Source: Heterohyrax brucei (Eukaryota; Chordata; Mammalia; Hyracoidea; Procaviidae). From it: a DNA stretch of 64,000 bases. The stretch lies in NCBI GenBank assembly GCA_028571685.1, contig CM053154.1, positions 16,276,001 to 16,340,000 on the forward strand, in the 5' to 3' direction. The notes beneath the pieces are model-generated. The model was given only the letters and a program-made list of their open reading frames with translations, ran no database searches and was not told the DNA's origin. Of this stretch, positions 34,362 through 45,457 are shown piece after piece. A program made the translations under genes and the position numbers. Within the stretch, counting starts at the first letter, position 1. Each line of letters opens with the position of its first letter.

Positions 34362-34525
34362 CACCAAGGAGTAAGTACTGAAAGACCACAGTTGATGGTC
34401 TGATTGCCTGGAGGGTTCCCTGGGAGCATGGCTCTTTGCAATAGGCTAGTTATGCCAGTTGGCCTCGATGTCTCCTGAGAGCGTGGTCCCTGGATCCCTG
34501 TCCCTGCTCCTCTATTCTTGCAGGT
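34362..34525. mobile_element. Two L1 3' UTR pieces joined in opposite orientation
   Basis: 34362-34432 is L1 3' UTR in plus sense (GAAAGACCACAGTTGATGGT matches the complement of about 36385-36410). 34433-34525 is an earlier part of the same UTR in minus sense (TTGCAATAGGCTAGTTATGC, also found at 36720). The inversion point is at the CATGGC/TCTTTG junction. Confidence 0.7.
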
Positions 34526-34948
34526 GCTCAGAGGAGACATGCTGAATGAATCAAGCCCCTGTTTAGTTCTCCGTCTGCTTCTTTGCTGCTGCAGACTCTC
34601 CTAGTCTTTCACCCTGACTGTGGCTGTTCCTCAGAGCTCAGGCTTTGCCTTCCTGCCTTTCTGTACATCAGCGTGCCTGTACACCTTTTCCAAACTTGCC
34701 ACTGATGTGCCAGTCCCACTTGTTGCTGCCCCTCTGAGTTCCCTTCAAGTGCCCGGTAAAAAATCATTCTTAGGAAGGCCCGTGCCATCTCTGACTCAAG
34801 AACCTGTCTGAATTTATCTCCAAAGCAGCAACCTCTCTCCTTCTCGGACATTCTGACTCTCGCTCTTCCCTCCACCTGGTGTCTAAGTCTGATGGGCTCT
34901 TCCTCTGCATGTTGCTTATGCTTCCTTACTTGTTTCTCTCTTCACCTG
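34526..34948. other. Pyrimidine-rich single-copy stretch
   Basis: No gene or repeat is recognised. The opposed frames at 34609-34875 are composition artefacts. Confidence 0.35.
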
Positions 34949-35042
34949 CCTCACACCTCACACCTCACACCTCACACCTCACACCTCACACCTCACACCT
35001 CACACCTCACACCTCACACCTCACACCTCACACCTCACACCT
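34949..35042. repeat. Tandem repeat of a 7-bp unit, about 13 copies
   Basis: The unit CCTCACA repeats without an obvious mismatch for 94 bp. Because 7 is not a multiple of 3, all three frames are read in turn, and no stop occurs in the frame that runs through it. The uniformity suggests recent expansion and probable length polymorphism. Confidence 0.97.
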
Positions 35043-35185
35043 AGATGCCCTACAGCAGGCCTAACAGAACTGTGTGTTGAAAACACTTATATCTCTCTAG
35101 CTCTTCTAAGTATAACTCAAAGTCTTAGTAACTTATGGGGATGACATCAAAGGATTATAGGTTGGTCACGTCAGAGTCATACAAG

Positions 35186-35387
35186 TTGTCATGTGCTGTC
35201 AAGTTGATTCTGACTCAGAAAGACCATATATAATAGAGCAGAACTGCCCCACAGGATTCCCTAAGCTGTAATCTTTACAAAAGCAGATTGCTGGGACTTT
35301 TCTGCCTCGGAGCCACCGGTGGGCTCCTACCAACAGGCTTTTGGCTAGCCGCTAAGCACTAAATCATTGCATAGCCAGGGCTCCTTG
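35186..35387 (-). mobile_element. AfroSINE, long form
   Basis: GTGCTGTCAAGTTGATTCTG, the central block with GTAATCTTTACAAAAGCAGA, and the head CTTTTGGCTAGCCGCTAAGC. Confidence 0.88.
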
Positions 35388-35867
35388 AGACCTGCATAAT
35401 GGACATAATACCCACCTTGTATCACTTTTATGACAATTAGACGAAAGCCAGATGACTGCTTGGTATGTTAATAAAAGATTAATAAATGATGGAGATGATA
35501 ATGGTAATGCCGGTCACACGGATTCTGCAGAAGAGTAGTGAAGTCCTTTCTGGCCTGTGACCCTGGAGAAGCAGGCTGGTTTCTTGGCTTTGAGGGGTGC
35601 TGCCTCATGAATGCCGTACCGCAGTTCTCAGGACAGGCCCCGCTAAAGAAAGGAGCCTCCAGAGGGAGAGAGGGACCCACCCCCATCTTCCTTCCAACCA
35701 GGAGCTGTATGTATGCACTGCTGCAGGGCTCCAGGAAGGGACACAGAGCTGAATGAGCCTGAAATGCAACGACAGCCCACACAAGAGAACGGAAAACTAA
35801 ATTCAAAGAAATACAGATACTATGAAAAGTGTCATAACCCCTAAGGAGCTCAAGTTGGCTCCTGTTT
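35388..35867. other. Single-copy stretch
   Basis: No gene is recognised. Opposed frames (35468-35806 minus, 35538-35756 plus) overlap and lack motifs. Confidence 0.35.
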
Positions 35868-35942
35868 CTTTCTTCTCTCTATTTCTCCATCTCTGTCTCT
35901 CTCCCTCTCTCTCTCTCTCACACACACATGCACACACACATC
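35868..35942. repeat. (CT)n/(CA)n microsatellite
   Basis: A CT-rich run passes into CACACACA with a few interruptions. Confidence 0.9.
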
Positions 35943-36015
35943 ATACCAGAATTATCATTCCCAGCATCCTTTCTCCTTGCAAAAAGACAAAAGTGAGATA
36001 CATTTCTGTGGCTTA

Positions 36016-39000
36016 GTTGTCTTCTTCTTATTATTATTGGGATTACGTGGAAGTATACAATCCAAATCAATTTTGCATCTCTATCTGCAGCTCCTTCTGC
36101 TCTCCTTGTCCCAGGACAGCACACTTCTCCTTTTCATTTTATACTTGTTGTGTACTCTTTCTAACAAGCTCCTGTCACCTCCTCTCCACCCTCTTATCAC
36201 CCACCTAGATAGAGGCCAGTAGGACAGCATCCTATAAATGCGTAGAACCATAAAGTACACATACCATATGGTTACATTGTGTCCCCAAGTCCAGTTCACT
36301 CTTGTCCGAAGAGTTGATCTCCGTTGTGTTTTCTGGTTAGGGGCAGCAGCAGGGCTAGGGGCCGTGCTCCTAGGGAATCCTCCAGGCCGTCAGACCCTCA
36401 GTTGTGGTCTTCCAGTACTTTCTGAGTTGCATCCCTCTTTTTCTCATGTTGTTACAAGAACTCTACACTGTGTGCCCTATCACAGCTGTCTTTGGTGGTG
36501 GCCAGTCACTGTCTGGTTCTCCTGGTCACATGTTGATACAGTCTCACTTTCACATGGGTCTTTCTGTCACCTGAGCTCTTTTTTTTCCTTGTGTCTGTGT
36601 TGTTCTTGGTTGTCATCTGTTCTGGATGAGTTGGACCATCTGGTGTACCTCAGATGGTAGCTTGCTGGCTTTTGAGATCCCAGATACCACTCACCAATAT
36701 GGGGCGCAGAAGACTTTCTTTGCAATAGGCTAGTTATGCCAATTGGCCTTGATGTCCCCTGAGAGCATGGTCGCTGGATCCCTGTCCCTGCTCTTCTATT
36801 CTTGCAATATTAGGTTGAGATTAGAAAAGCTTTCAGTTTATAGTGAAGTCCAGTTAAGTTGATATGCTTTCTACCATGTGCTATCACCTAACCAAATTTC
36901 TATTAACTATCTAATCTATGACCAACCTACTCCCACCCTCCCCACCCTTGTAGTCATCAAAGAGTCTTTTCTTCTGTACATAAATCTATTTTTGAGTCCT
37001 TATAGCAGGGGTCTTATAGAATATTTGTCCTTTTGCCTCTGACTGATTTCACTCAGCATAATATCTTCCAGTTGAAACCAAGTTACCAGATGATTCCTGA
37101 AAACATTATTGTTGTTTATCATTGCATAGTGTGTGCCACTGAGTGTATGTACCAGTTTGTTTATCTGTTCATCTGCTGATGGGATCCGGGTTGATTCCAT
37201 CTTTTTGCTGTTGTGGAATGTGCTGCAATAAACATTCGTGTGTGTGTATCTGTTTGTGTGACAGTCTTTGTTTCTGTAGGATATATTTTGAGCAGGGGGA
37301 TTACTGGATCAAATGGTATATCTATTTCCAGAGTTTTAAGGAAGTACTAGTCTGCTTTCCAAAAGCAATCACAATCCAAAGATGCTGTATCATTTTGCAA
37401 TCTCACCAGCAGTGTAGCAGAGTTCCCGTCTCTCCATAGCCTCTCTAGCATTTGTTGTTTTGTGTTTGTTGGATTATGGCCAATCTTGTTGGGATGAGCT
37501 GGTATCTCATTGTAGTTTGATTTGGATTTCCCTGCTAGCTACTGATCATGAGCTTTTTCTCATGTGTCTTTTGGCTGCCTGGATGTCCTCTTTGGTGAAG
37601 TAACTCTCTATCTCCTTTGCCCATCACTTAATTGGGTTATTTAACATTTTTCTTGTTGATATTTTGTAGTACCTTGTAGATTATGGAGAACAGACATTAG
37701 TCTGACATGCAGTTGACAAATATTTTTTCCCATTCTGTAGGTGGTCTTTTAATTCTTTTGATAAAGTGTTTGGATGAACAAAAATGTTTGATTCTTAGTA
37801 GTTCCCATTTATCTATTTTCTCTTCTATTGATCATGCTTTGTTACTCAGACTTTGTAGTCTGTCTAAGCCATGTGTTAGAGCTTCCATTATTGACTCTAT
37901 TTTTTTCCTGCATGATCTTTATCGTTTTAAGTTTGGTTTTTAGGTCTTTGATTCATTTCGAATTACTTTTTGTGTAAGGGGTGAGACATGGGTCTTATTT
38001 CAGTTTTTTGCAGATAGATATCCAATTTTACTAACACCATTTGTTAAAGAGACTGTTTTTACCCCAGTTTACAATCTTAGGGTCTTTGTCAAATATCAGC
38101 TGTTCATAAGAGGATGGTGGCATCTCTGTGATTTCAGCTCTATTCCATTGGTCTGTATGCCTTTTAACAGTACCAGGCTGTTTTAACTACTGTGGCAGTG
38201 TAATAGACTCTAAGGTCGGGCAGTGTGAGGCCTCCCACTGTATTCCTTTTCTTCAGTAGTGCTTTACTTATCTGAGGTTTCTTCCCTTTCCTAACAAAGT
38301 TGGTGACTTTTTTCTCCATCTCATTAAAAAATGACACTGGAATTTGTAGTGTGATTGCATTGTGTATGTAGATTGTTTTGGGTAAAATAGACATTTTCAC
38401 ATCAGGTCTTCCTATCCATGAGCAAGGTAGTTTTCTCCATTTATGTAAGTCCCTTTCTGTTTATTGCAATAAGGTCTTGTAATTCTTTCTGTATAGTTCT
38501 CTTATTTCTGTAGTTAGATTTGTTCCTAGGTATTTTATCTTCTTGGGGGCTATGGTAAATGGTATTGATTTGGTGATTTCTTTCTTAATAATTTCATTAC
38601 TGGTATAAAGGAATCCTACTGATTTACTTATGTTTATCTTGTATCCTGATACTTTGCTGAACTCTTCATTAAGTTCCAGCAGTTTACTTACAGATTCTTT
38701 AGGATTCCCTGCATATTCAATCATATCATCTGCAAATAGGGAGATTTTTACTCTTTCTTTGCTGGTGCAGAAGCTCTTCATTACCTGTCTTGTCTAATTA
38801 CTCTGGCTAGAACCTCTAGTAGAATGTTGAATAGAAGTGGTGAGGGGGGCATCCTTGTCTAATTTGCATTCTCAAGAGGAATTCCTTCAGTCTTTGTCCA
38901 TTCAGGATGATGTGGGTGGTTGGCTTTGCATAGATGGCTCTTACTGCTTTGAGGAATTTACCCTCTATTTCTATTTTTCTGAGAGCTTTAAGCATGAATG

Positions 39001-39578
39001 TGTGTCGGATTTTCTCAAATGCCTTTTCTGCATCAATTGACAAAATCAGGCAATTCTTATCTTTAGTGCTATTTATGTGGTTGACCACATTGTTTTCCTG
39101 ATGTTGAACCAGCCATGCATCCCCGGTATGAGTCCAACTTGGTCATGATGAATTATTTTTGTGATATGTTGTTGAATTCTACTGGCTAGGATTTTGCTGA
39201 AGATTTTTAAATCTAGGTTCATGAGTGATATTTGTCCTTTATTTTCTTTTTTGTGGAATCTTTCCCTGGCTTTGGTGTCAGGCTTATGCTGGCTTCATAG
39301 AATGAATTTTGGAGTATTCCATCCCTTTCTATGCTGTGAAATAGCCTTGGTAGTATTGGAGTTAACTCTCCTCTAAAAGTTTGGCAGAATTCTCCAGTGA
39401 AGCCAACTGAGCAAGGATTTTTTTTAGTTGGCAGTTTTTGAATGACTTTTTCTATCTCTTCCTTTGTGATGAGTTTATTAAGTTGTTCTACTTCTTCTTG
39501 TGAGAATTTTGGCAAGTGAGATGAATCTAGAAATTTGTCCATTTCCTCTAGGTTTAGTTGTCTATTTTTGAAGAGTGC
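36016..39578 (-). mobile_element. L1 LINE, 5'-truncated, minus strand, 3.5 kb
   Basis: The 3' end is at the left, with a degenerate T/CTT-rich stretch in place of a clean poly(T), followed by the 3' UTR family of the plus-strand L1 at 2.75-4.17 kb. ORF2 occupies about 36.9-39.58 kb in minus sense and stops abruptly near 39578, where the element is truncated. Plus-strand frames here (for example 36238-36660, 140 codons) are antisense shadows. Confidence 0.95.
36900..39578 (-). pseudogene. L1 ORF2 remnant (reverse transcriptase to C-terminus)
   Basis: In minus sense the pieces run from N to C terminus as follows. 39219-39764 covers the region before the reverse transcriptase ([16 protein letters not shown], then [18 protein letters not shown]). 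38816-39088 contains SIDAEKAFEKI (motif A) and RQGCP (motif B). 38461-38781 has the SLFADDMI catalytic core (motif C). 38164-38400 has the region after it (KAILLKKRN-like, then GGLTLPDLRVYY). The endonuclease domain is lost by truncation, and stops and frame changes separate the pieces, so it is dead. Confidence 0.92.
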
Positions 39579-39884
39579 AAGATGACAGAGGCACTGTAGG
39601 ATCAGGGATGAAATTATGGAAATGTTAAGTGGATATAAAATAGACATGTCTGAGAGGACAAAAGCCACACCACCACTGAGTATATTAGGTGGACCTTTCC
39701 ATCCTAACAACAACAGCAAACAGCAAAGCCCTATAGCCTGAGTATCCTTCTCTTCTCCTTTCATTTGTGGTCTTGAAAATGCCTACCCCAGAGGCTAGAG
39801 ACACGTATACCTGCCAATCTACCCATTACAGAAAGCAGTGCTTGACTCCTTTTCACAGTTTTAAACAACACAGCAGAGTTGTCA
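39579..39884. other. Short single-copy stretch
   Basis: No gene or repeat is recognised. The reading frame of the L1 continues artificially to 39764. Confidence 0.4.
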
Positions 39885-40025
39885 TGTTGGAGTATTGGGC
39901 TCTGTGCCAAGGACTCCAGTTACCCCTTCCAGCTACCCTAGGAGATAGGTACCATCCTTGTCTTCCAGATGAAGCAAACCTAGACACAGAGGGCTTCAAC
40001 CAAGTCTATACCTGTTAAGCCTGCA
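39885..40025 (+). mobile_element. MIR fragment
   Basis: GGGCTCTGTGCCAAGGACTC and CTAGGAGATAGGTACCATCC, with TTCCAGATGAAGCAAACCTA, follow the MIR 3' half. Confidence 0.6.
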
Positions 40026-40635
40026 AACCAGAATTCCTATCCAGGGTGGCTGACATCAAAGCCCTCATTATACCTTCTATGCTGTGCTGTTTGCAGCGAG
40101 TAGCTCAGATGGAAGGACACTGCCATACCTGCCAAGTCCCCATCATCCCTCTGTCTGGAGAGGCTGAACCCTGACCTATCACATTTCTGAGCCCTTCCCT
40201 GTGCCATCGGATGTTGTCTTGGGGCTTGGGGGCAGTGGAGGAAGACAAGGTCCTGCCATAGTTTCTCTCTCGTGGAGACACTGTTTCTTGAGGCCAGTGT
40301 ACAGTTGTCACTGTCCTGGGGAAAGTTACAGCATCTCCTATGTCCTGACCACTCTGAGGATCCATTCTTGATAATGCCAGTCTCCAAGCTCTGTCACCTT
40401 ACTCATCTGTCCTTAGTGATTCAGCAAGAAGTCATGTCTACACATGAGCTGACTTTGCACAATCCACCTTAAGCCATCACACGGATGTTCATAGCCGGTA
40501 GACACTGAGAAGGTGGGGCCCTGGTAACTAGACCTACCCTGTCTAAAGTGGTAACCCATAGCTTGCTACCTGCAGCTACTAGGCACTTGAACTGAGCTGT
40601 GCCTTAAGTGTCTGGCAGACTGAATTTCACAAACC
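40026..40635. other. Single-copy stretch
   Basis: No gene is recognised. The 116- and 86-codon minus frames at 40037-40387 overlap each other in two frames, without motifs. Confidence 0.35.
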
Positions 40636-40795
40636 AAAGACAAAAAAGCTACTGCCGCAGAGTCAATCTCATAGCAACCCCATAGGTCCGAGGAGAACTG
40701 CCCCCATAGAGTTTCCAAGGGATACCTAGAGGATTTGAACTGCTGACCTTTCAGTCAGGTGCCGCACTCAACCACTACGCCACCAGGGTTTCCAA
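40636..40795 (-). mobile_element. AfroSINE, short form
   Basis: AACCAAAGACAAAAAAGCTA at the left, CCACTACGCCACCAGGGTTT at the right. The head end is close to consensus. Confidence 0.92.
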
Positions 40796-40884
40796 ACAGT
40801 ACAAAAAAGTACCTGAACCATCTCATTAATAATCTGTGGACATAGACTCCATGTTGAAATAATACTTTGAATATACTGAGTGTC

Positions 40885-41335
40885 CTAGTCACCTGGTACT
40901 GCTCCAACAGAAAATACCACGAGTGGAAGGTTTCACATGGAGAAGCTTTACTGAGACAGTCCGGTAAGCTGCAAATCCATTTACAAATTGTAAGTCCATT
41001 CAGTAAGAGAATTTATCACAGTCCGGTGGGCTGAGTGCAAATCCGGTGGGAGGATCTCGGCACAGGAACCTTGGGTCCGAAGGACGTGCTCTGCTCTCGG
41101 TGCTTCTCTCTTGGTGGTGTGAGGTTCCCAGCTTCTTCTGCTCACTTCTCTCCCTTATATTCCACAAGCTTGTAGCGTGAGACCTGCCTCACTAACACAA
41201 CTGTTGCCTATTCTCCATCATCAATCTCACAGAGGCAGGATTCACAACACAGGGGAGAGAAGGGCACCATACTGGGACTCACAGCCAAATCAAACCAACA
41301 GACATTTTCAGGGGGACACAGTTCAACCCATGACA
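40885..41335 (-). mobile_element. MaLR-like solo LTR
   Basis: The right edge GGGGGACACAGTTCAACCCATGACA is the complement of a TGTCATGGGTTGAACTGTG start. The left edge is GTACTGCTCCAACAGAAAAT. It is the same type as the LTRs at 1.9, 28.3 and 30.2 kb and has no internal retroviral genes. Confidence 0.78.
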
Positions 41336-41402
41336 CTGAGTAAATACATTATGAAAATTAGTTCATCTGCTTCTTTTTACTTTTCTCATATAGCTACTGA
41401 AA

Positions 41403-41572
41403 ATGAAAACCCTGGTGGCTCAGTGGTTAAGTGCTATGGCTGCTAACCAAGAGGTGAGCAGTTTAAATCTACCAGCTTGTCCTTGGAAACCCCATGGGGC
41501 AGTTCTGCTCTGTCCTGTAGGGTCACTATGAGTAGACTTCACTTGAAAACAATGGGCTTACTATTATTATTT
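41403..41572 (+). mobile_element. AfroSINE, short form
   Basis: GAAAACCCTGGTGGCTCAGT head, then GACTTCACTTGAAAACAATG. The central block is absent. Confidence 0.9.
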
Positions 41573-41867
41573 AGAATAATCATTTTGTATATGGCTTGCA
41601 TTATTCTTCGATTAGAGAGCTCTGACTTATGCCTCAGTGTCCCCCAACCCACCTCTGTTCCTAGCTCACATGTTGAGAGGGTGGCACAGCTGTCACAGCC
41701 CACCACCTCCCCTGGGAGCGCAAGGGCACAGACTGCTCAGTGTGGCTGGTCCTTAAGGCCTGGAAATTAACATGAAGCACCCCCAAGGGAGAGGCCCCCC
41801 GGTTCACAGTCAGGTTTAGGTTCCCTGTCACCACATAGGACTAGGGAGTGGCCAGGGGCAGGTCAAA
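41573..41867. other. Single-copy stretch
   Basis: Nothing recognised. Confidence 0.4.
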
Positions 41868-42030
41868 AAAGAATAAACCAAACCCACTGCTGCTGAGTCA
41901 ATTCCAACTCATAGTGACTCTATAGCGTCTTTATAGGACAGAGTAGAACTGCCCCATAGAGCTTTCACGGAGCACTTGGTGGATTCTAACTGCCGACCCT
42001 TTGGCTAGGAGCCATAGCAGGCCAGCACTG
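41868..42030 (-). mobile_element. AfroSINE, short form with small internal insertion
   Basis: AACCAAACCCACTGCTGCTG, then TCTATAGCGTCTTTATAGGA, which contains about 10 extra bases relative to other copies. The head GGTGGATTCTAACTGCCGAC is retained and the right end is truncated. Confidence 0.88.
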
Positions 42031-43214
42031 GGTTAAAACCCAGAAATACCTACACAAGGCTTCTTTGAACTTCGCTTCCAAAGGAATTTCGAGTAATGAA
42101 CAGGGGAAATAAAAACTCGATTTGCAAAAATTAGAAAAAAAAATGGAGACAAATTAAATTACGTTAAAAACTAAATAAATAAAAAGCGTCTTGGGGCAGT
42201 CAAATGCCTGACAATAATTTGCCAAAACAGACTGTTTTCGTTTTAGAGGTTTACCACACAGATTGACTTGGTGATAAGGGGCCCTGAAAGCCATTTTCTC
42301 AGCTTCCGCGGAAGTTAAACACCTTGGAAGGCCTCAGTATATAGCTCGGCTGCTGACAGCGAACGTGTCGCACAAGGCAAGATAAATGAACAGCGGCCCA
42401 GAGGCCCCAGCGCCGCACAAGGCCCCAGCCCCCACGGCCCTGCTTAACGCAGGGCACCGAAGTCTCGCGCTGTTATTCCCTCCGCAGCAGCCCAAGTTCA
42501 GTGACAAGGACCCTGTTGTCAGCAGCCCCACCAAAGGCCGGGAAGTTTTAATTGGCTTTTTAGCCAGGCTGACAAAAGAGGGGGGACTTTTCCTCCTCCC
42601 CCGTGAGCTACTTTCAGCCCCTAGACCTCAACCCCCAAAACACATACACACACGCGCAAGTTTTCACTCATTTTTCATCTGTGTAGAAAGCAAAGCAAGC
42701 GCTGTCATTCAGGTTCCTTGCCAGGAGACCTTGTGAACAAACACACTTACAAACATTTGTTCTTGCAGGGAAGAATCAGAAACCTAATTTCTTTTGTGAC
42801 ACTTGAACAAACCCCACCGCGTTTGGGTATTTTGGAGGTGAGCAATAAAAGCTCTGTCTTCTAAGGCAGGTTTCTTTCCGCCTGCTCTGCAAATGAAGGT
42901 GCTCTTGAAAACATGCCTAGAAAACACACGCAAATTCCAGGTGGCATTTTGTTTCTGTCTCCCTTCCTCTACCTAGCGTCCCTGAGTGAAATACTAATTT
43001 GCTGTCAGATCTCAAGCCACAGATATATTGCCCCATCAGCCATCAGGGTGAGGGAAGTGCCTTTTGTTAAAGGCTGATAAATCGGAGCGACAGGTTGGAA
43101 GGTCTTGACAGGATTCACGTGTCTGAGTGTGTCCCTGGCCCCCGTCGTTTCATTTGCCCAGCACTGCCTGTGGCTGTGACCTCTGTCTAACCTCAGGAAT
43201 ATATCAGAACAAAA
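42031..43214. other. Repeat-free, CpG-richer block; candidate regulatory region
   Basis: About 1.2 kb without recognised repeats, and locally richer in CpG (about 42300-42560) than the rest of the window. A TATA-like TATATAG at 42338-42344 precedes a plus-strand frame of 116 codons (42386-42736). I see no poly(A) signal or splice pattern linked to it and do not recognise the protein. It is either an enhancer-like conserved block or, less likely, a promoter with a first exon. Confidence 0.35.
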
Positions 43215-43285
43215 TTCACTCCACTCGTTCCTTCATCAGTCAACAAATGTGTATGGAGGAATTGCTAGAAGCAGGCTCTGAACTC
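43215..43285 (+). mobile_element. L2 fragment
   Basis: GTTCCTTCATCAGTCAACAA then ATGTGTATGGAGGAATTG matches the L2 segment before the conserved GCACCTACTATGTG region. Confidence 0.5.
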
Positions 43286-43507
43286 TCCCTTCAGTAGAGT
43301 GAGCTTTGGGAGCCTGCAGATTGGTACCAGCAGGTTGGTATCAGCAAGGCTCCCAGCTTAGGCTGGCCCAAGAGGAGACACAGGATACAGGATGCTGCTC
43401 TGCGCAAGAGCGGAAGTGCTCCTTCACCTGTCAGCTCCTGGGTAGACTTGAATCCCTTGCTTCGAAACAAAATACACTCAGTGCATTATGACTTTGGGAG
43501 GAAGTAA

Positions 43508-43700
43508 AACCGAGTGGTCCTGAGTAGTTCTAACAGAAAGTTCGGCAGTTTGAATCCACCAGCCGTTCTTCGGGAGAAAGATGTGGCAATCTGCTCCCAT
43601 AAAGGTTTACAGCCTTAGAAACCCTGTGGGGCAGTTCTACTTGGTCCTATGGGGTCAGTTATGAGTCAGACTTAACTTGACAGCAGTAGATGTGATTCTG
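43508..43700 (+). mobile_element. AfroSINE, long form
   Basis: TTCGGCAGTTTGAATCCACC, then a central block with GGAGAAAGATGTGGCAATCT and AAAGGTTTACAGCCTTAGAA. The 5' edge is eroded. Confidence 0.88.
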
Positions 43701-43811
43701 TGTCTTTTTTGGGGTGGGGTAAATAAAATGTAATTAAAGTTAATTCCACTTTTTTTATGTTTTAAATGTTGCTACTGGAAAAGTTAAAATTGCATACATG
43801 GCTTGCATTCA

Positions 43812-44190
43812 TGGCCGACTAGAAGTCAAATCCTACTTCCTCTGATGACTGCCTGTGTAACCTTGGGTTATTTACTAACCTCTTTGTGCCTGATTTTATT
43901 CACCAGTGAAATGCAAATTGTAGTGCCTGTGATCCTTGCTTGGAGGCAATGCAGTCCAGTAGAGATGTCCCCACAGCCAGGAATGCAATCTTTTTAAATA
44001 TTAAATCTTTCAAATCTGGTATGCATTTTATACTTAAGGTATATCTCAACTTAGACTAGCCACATTTTAAGACCTCAGTAAACCATATGTGACTAGTGGT
44101 TATCATATTGGACAGTGTAGCTCTAGAGTTTAAATGAGATAAGTCTACAGACCAGATGTACAGTGAGTGCCCAATAAATGCTGGTAACTT
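43812..44190 (+). mobile_element. MIR split by a hAT-type element
   Basis: The left part (43812-43941) has GTGTAACCTTGGGTTATTTA and AACCTCTTTGTGCCTGATTT. The right part (44122-44190) has GAGTTTAAATGAGATAAGTC and AGTGCCCAATAAATGCTGGT. The two parts are consecutive in MIR. Confidence 0.75.
43942..44121 (+). mobile_element. hAT-type nonautonomous element inside the MIR
   Basis: AATGCAGTCCAGTAGAGATG at the left, GACTAGCCACATTTTAAGAC in the middle, and TATCATATTGGACAGTGTAG at the right. The ends are complementary in outline (CAGTCCA-type against TGGACAGTG). I recognise the family as mammalian but do not name it with confidence. Confidence 0.6.
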
Positions 44191-44194
44191 TGAC

Positions 44195-44365
44195 TGTTAC
44201 TGGATACCCTGCTGGCATAATAAATGCTACAGCTGATTAAGAAAAGGTTGGTAGTTCAAATCCAGCATGCATTCCTTGGAAACTCTATCGGGCAATTCTG
44301 CTCCTAAAGGGTTGCTATGAGTAGGAATTGACTTGACAGCAGCAGTTTTGGTTTCGATTTACAAC
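44195..44365 (+). mobile_element. AfroSINE, short form, diverged
   Basis: AAGGTTGGTAGTTCAAATCC and CTTGGAAACTCTATCGGGCA. It lies immediately after the MIR. Confidence 0.85.
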
Positions 44366-45457
44366 TGTTGTTAACAGATCTCCTTGGAAAAAAGTGGTGA
44401 ACAGAGTCAGGACTTCTTTCATGATTCTGGCTTTATCAAGACACATCAAGACTCACTCCCAAACCAACTAGCAAGCTCTTATGCAGCACCTTGACTGTGC
44501 TCTGCCTTATGACTAGGTGTTATATGATAATACATACCTGTAGGAGATAAAGCCACCATCCTTGTCTTCAAGAATCTTTCACACCAGCTGATAATAAGAG
44601 TTAAAGAGTCACGGACTTTTCTGTTAAAGATGAAGAAGCAGCCCTGGAGAGGGGGTGGGACTGTTTTAAGGGAGCAAAGAGATCCCAAAGCCAGTGTTCT
44701 TTAGATGTGCAGTCATCAGCACCTAATTAAGTGCTTGGTCAAAAGCTAAGGTAGTGAGCAGGAGAGGACAGCATTGGGTAGATGGGCAGTGTTCCAGAAG
44801 ACATCATCCCTGAGACCTGGGGAGAAGGTAAGGGTGTGCTGGAAAATGCCCTAAGCATCTGATGCTTGTGTTGAGATCCTTGCCATCTTTTCTTCTTGCC
44901 TTATAATTCACCTTTTCCAGTCCAGTGGATGGGTTATATCCATGGACAGACATACAGCAAAATCAATCTGCCCTCAGCAGGGTGGACCCTCTTCACAAAC
45001 TCATCAGTTAACCCCAAGTTTTACCTTGTTATCAGAAACTGTGTTCCTGGTGCACATCTCTGGATCAGATGTTTGTGGTGTGGGACACTCTAATCCCATC
45101 CCATGGGCTGTCCTGTGTAATCCCAGGCAGGTGTCCTGCTCCATACCTAGTAGCTTAAGCACTGCCTTCTCTGACAGTGTTCTTTTCAGCCTGTATGTGT
45201 TCTGAGCCAATTTCAATGACCAGACAAATTTAAAGAAAGAGAGGCAAGTGATGAAATCATGCCAACCAACGCAGTTAACCCAGCTCATTAACAGGTATAC
45301 TAATCATTCACGATGTCACTTGGTAACAGCATGTCTGCCAGCAGAAAATTCTTACCTGTACACAACATTTGGTAAATGGCAAAGTGTTTTTCTAAGTCTA
45401 ACAAAAAAAAACAAAAACAACAAAAGCCCCTCATCTTTCTAATGAAGAAGGTATCAT
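44366..45457. other. Single-copy stretch
   Basis: About 1.1 kb with no recognised repeat or gene. The frames at 44896-45288 on both strands overlap. Confidence 0.4.

Noticed and set aside
34949-35042. CRISPR-like array
   Set aside because: The unit is 7 bp with no spacers, and the window is mammalian.
34879-35064. 61-codon frame with a repeated HTSHLTP peptide
   Set aside because: The repeat peptide is simply the translation of the 7-bp tandem repeat, and no promoter or homologous protein is evident.
36238-36660. 140-codon plus-strand open frame
   Set aside because: It is antisense to the 3' UTR of the minus-strand L1 and contains no independent motif.
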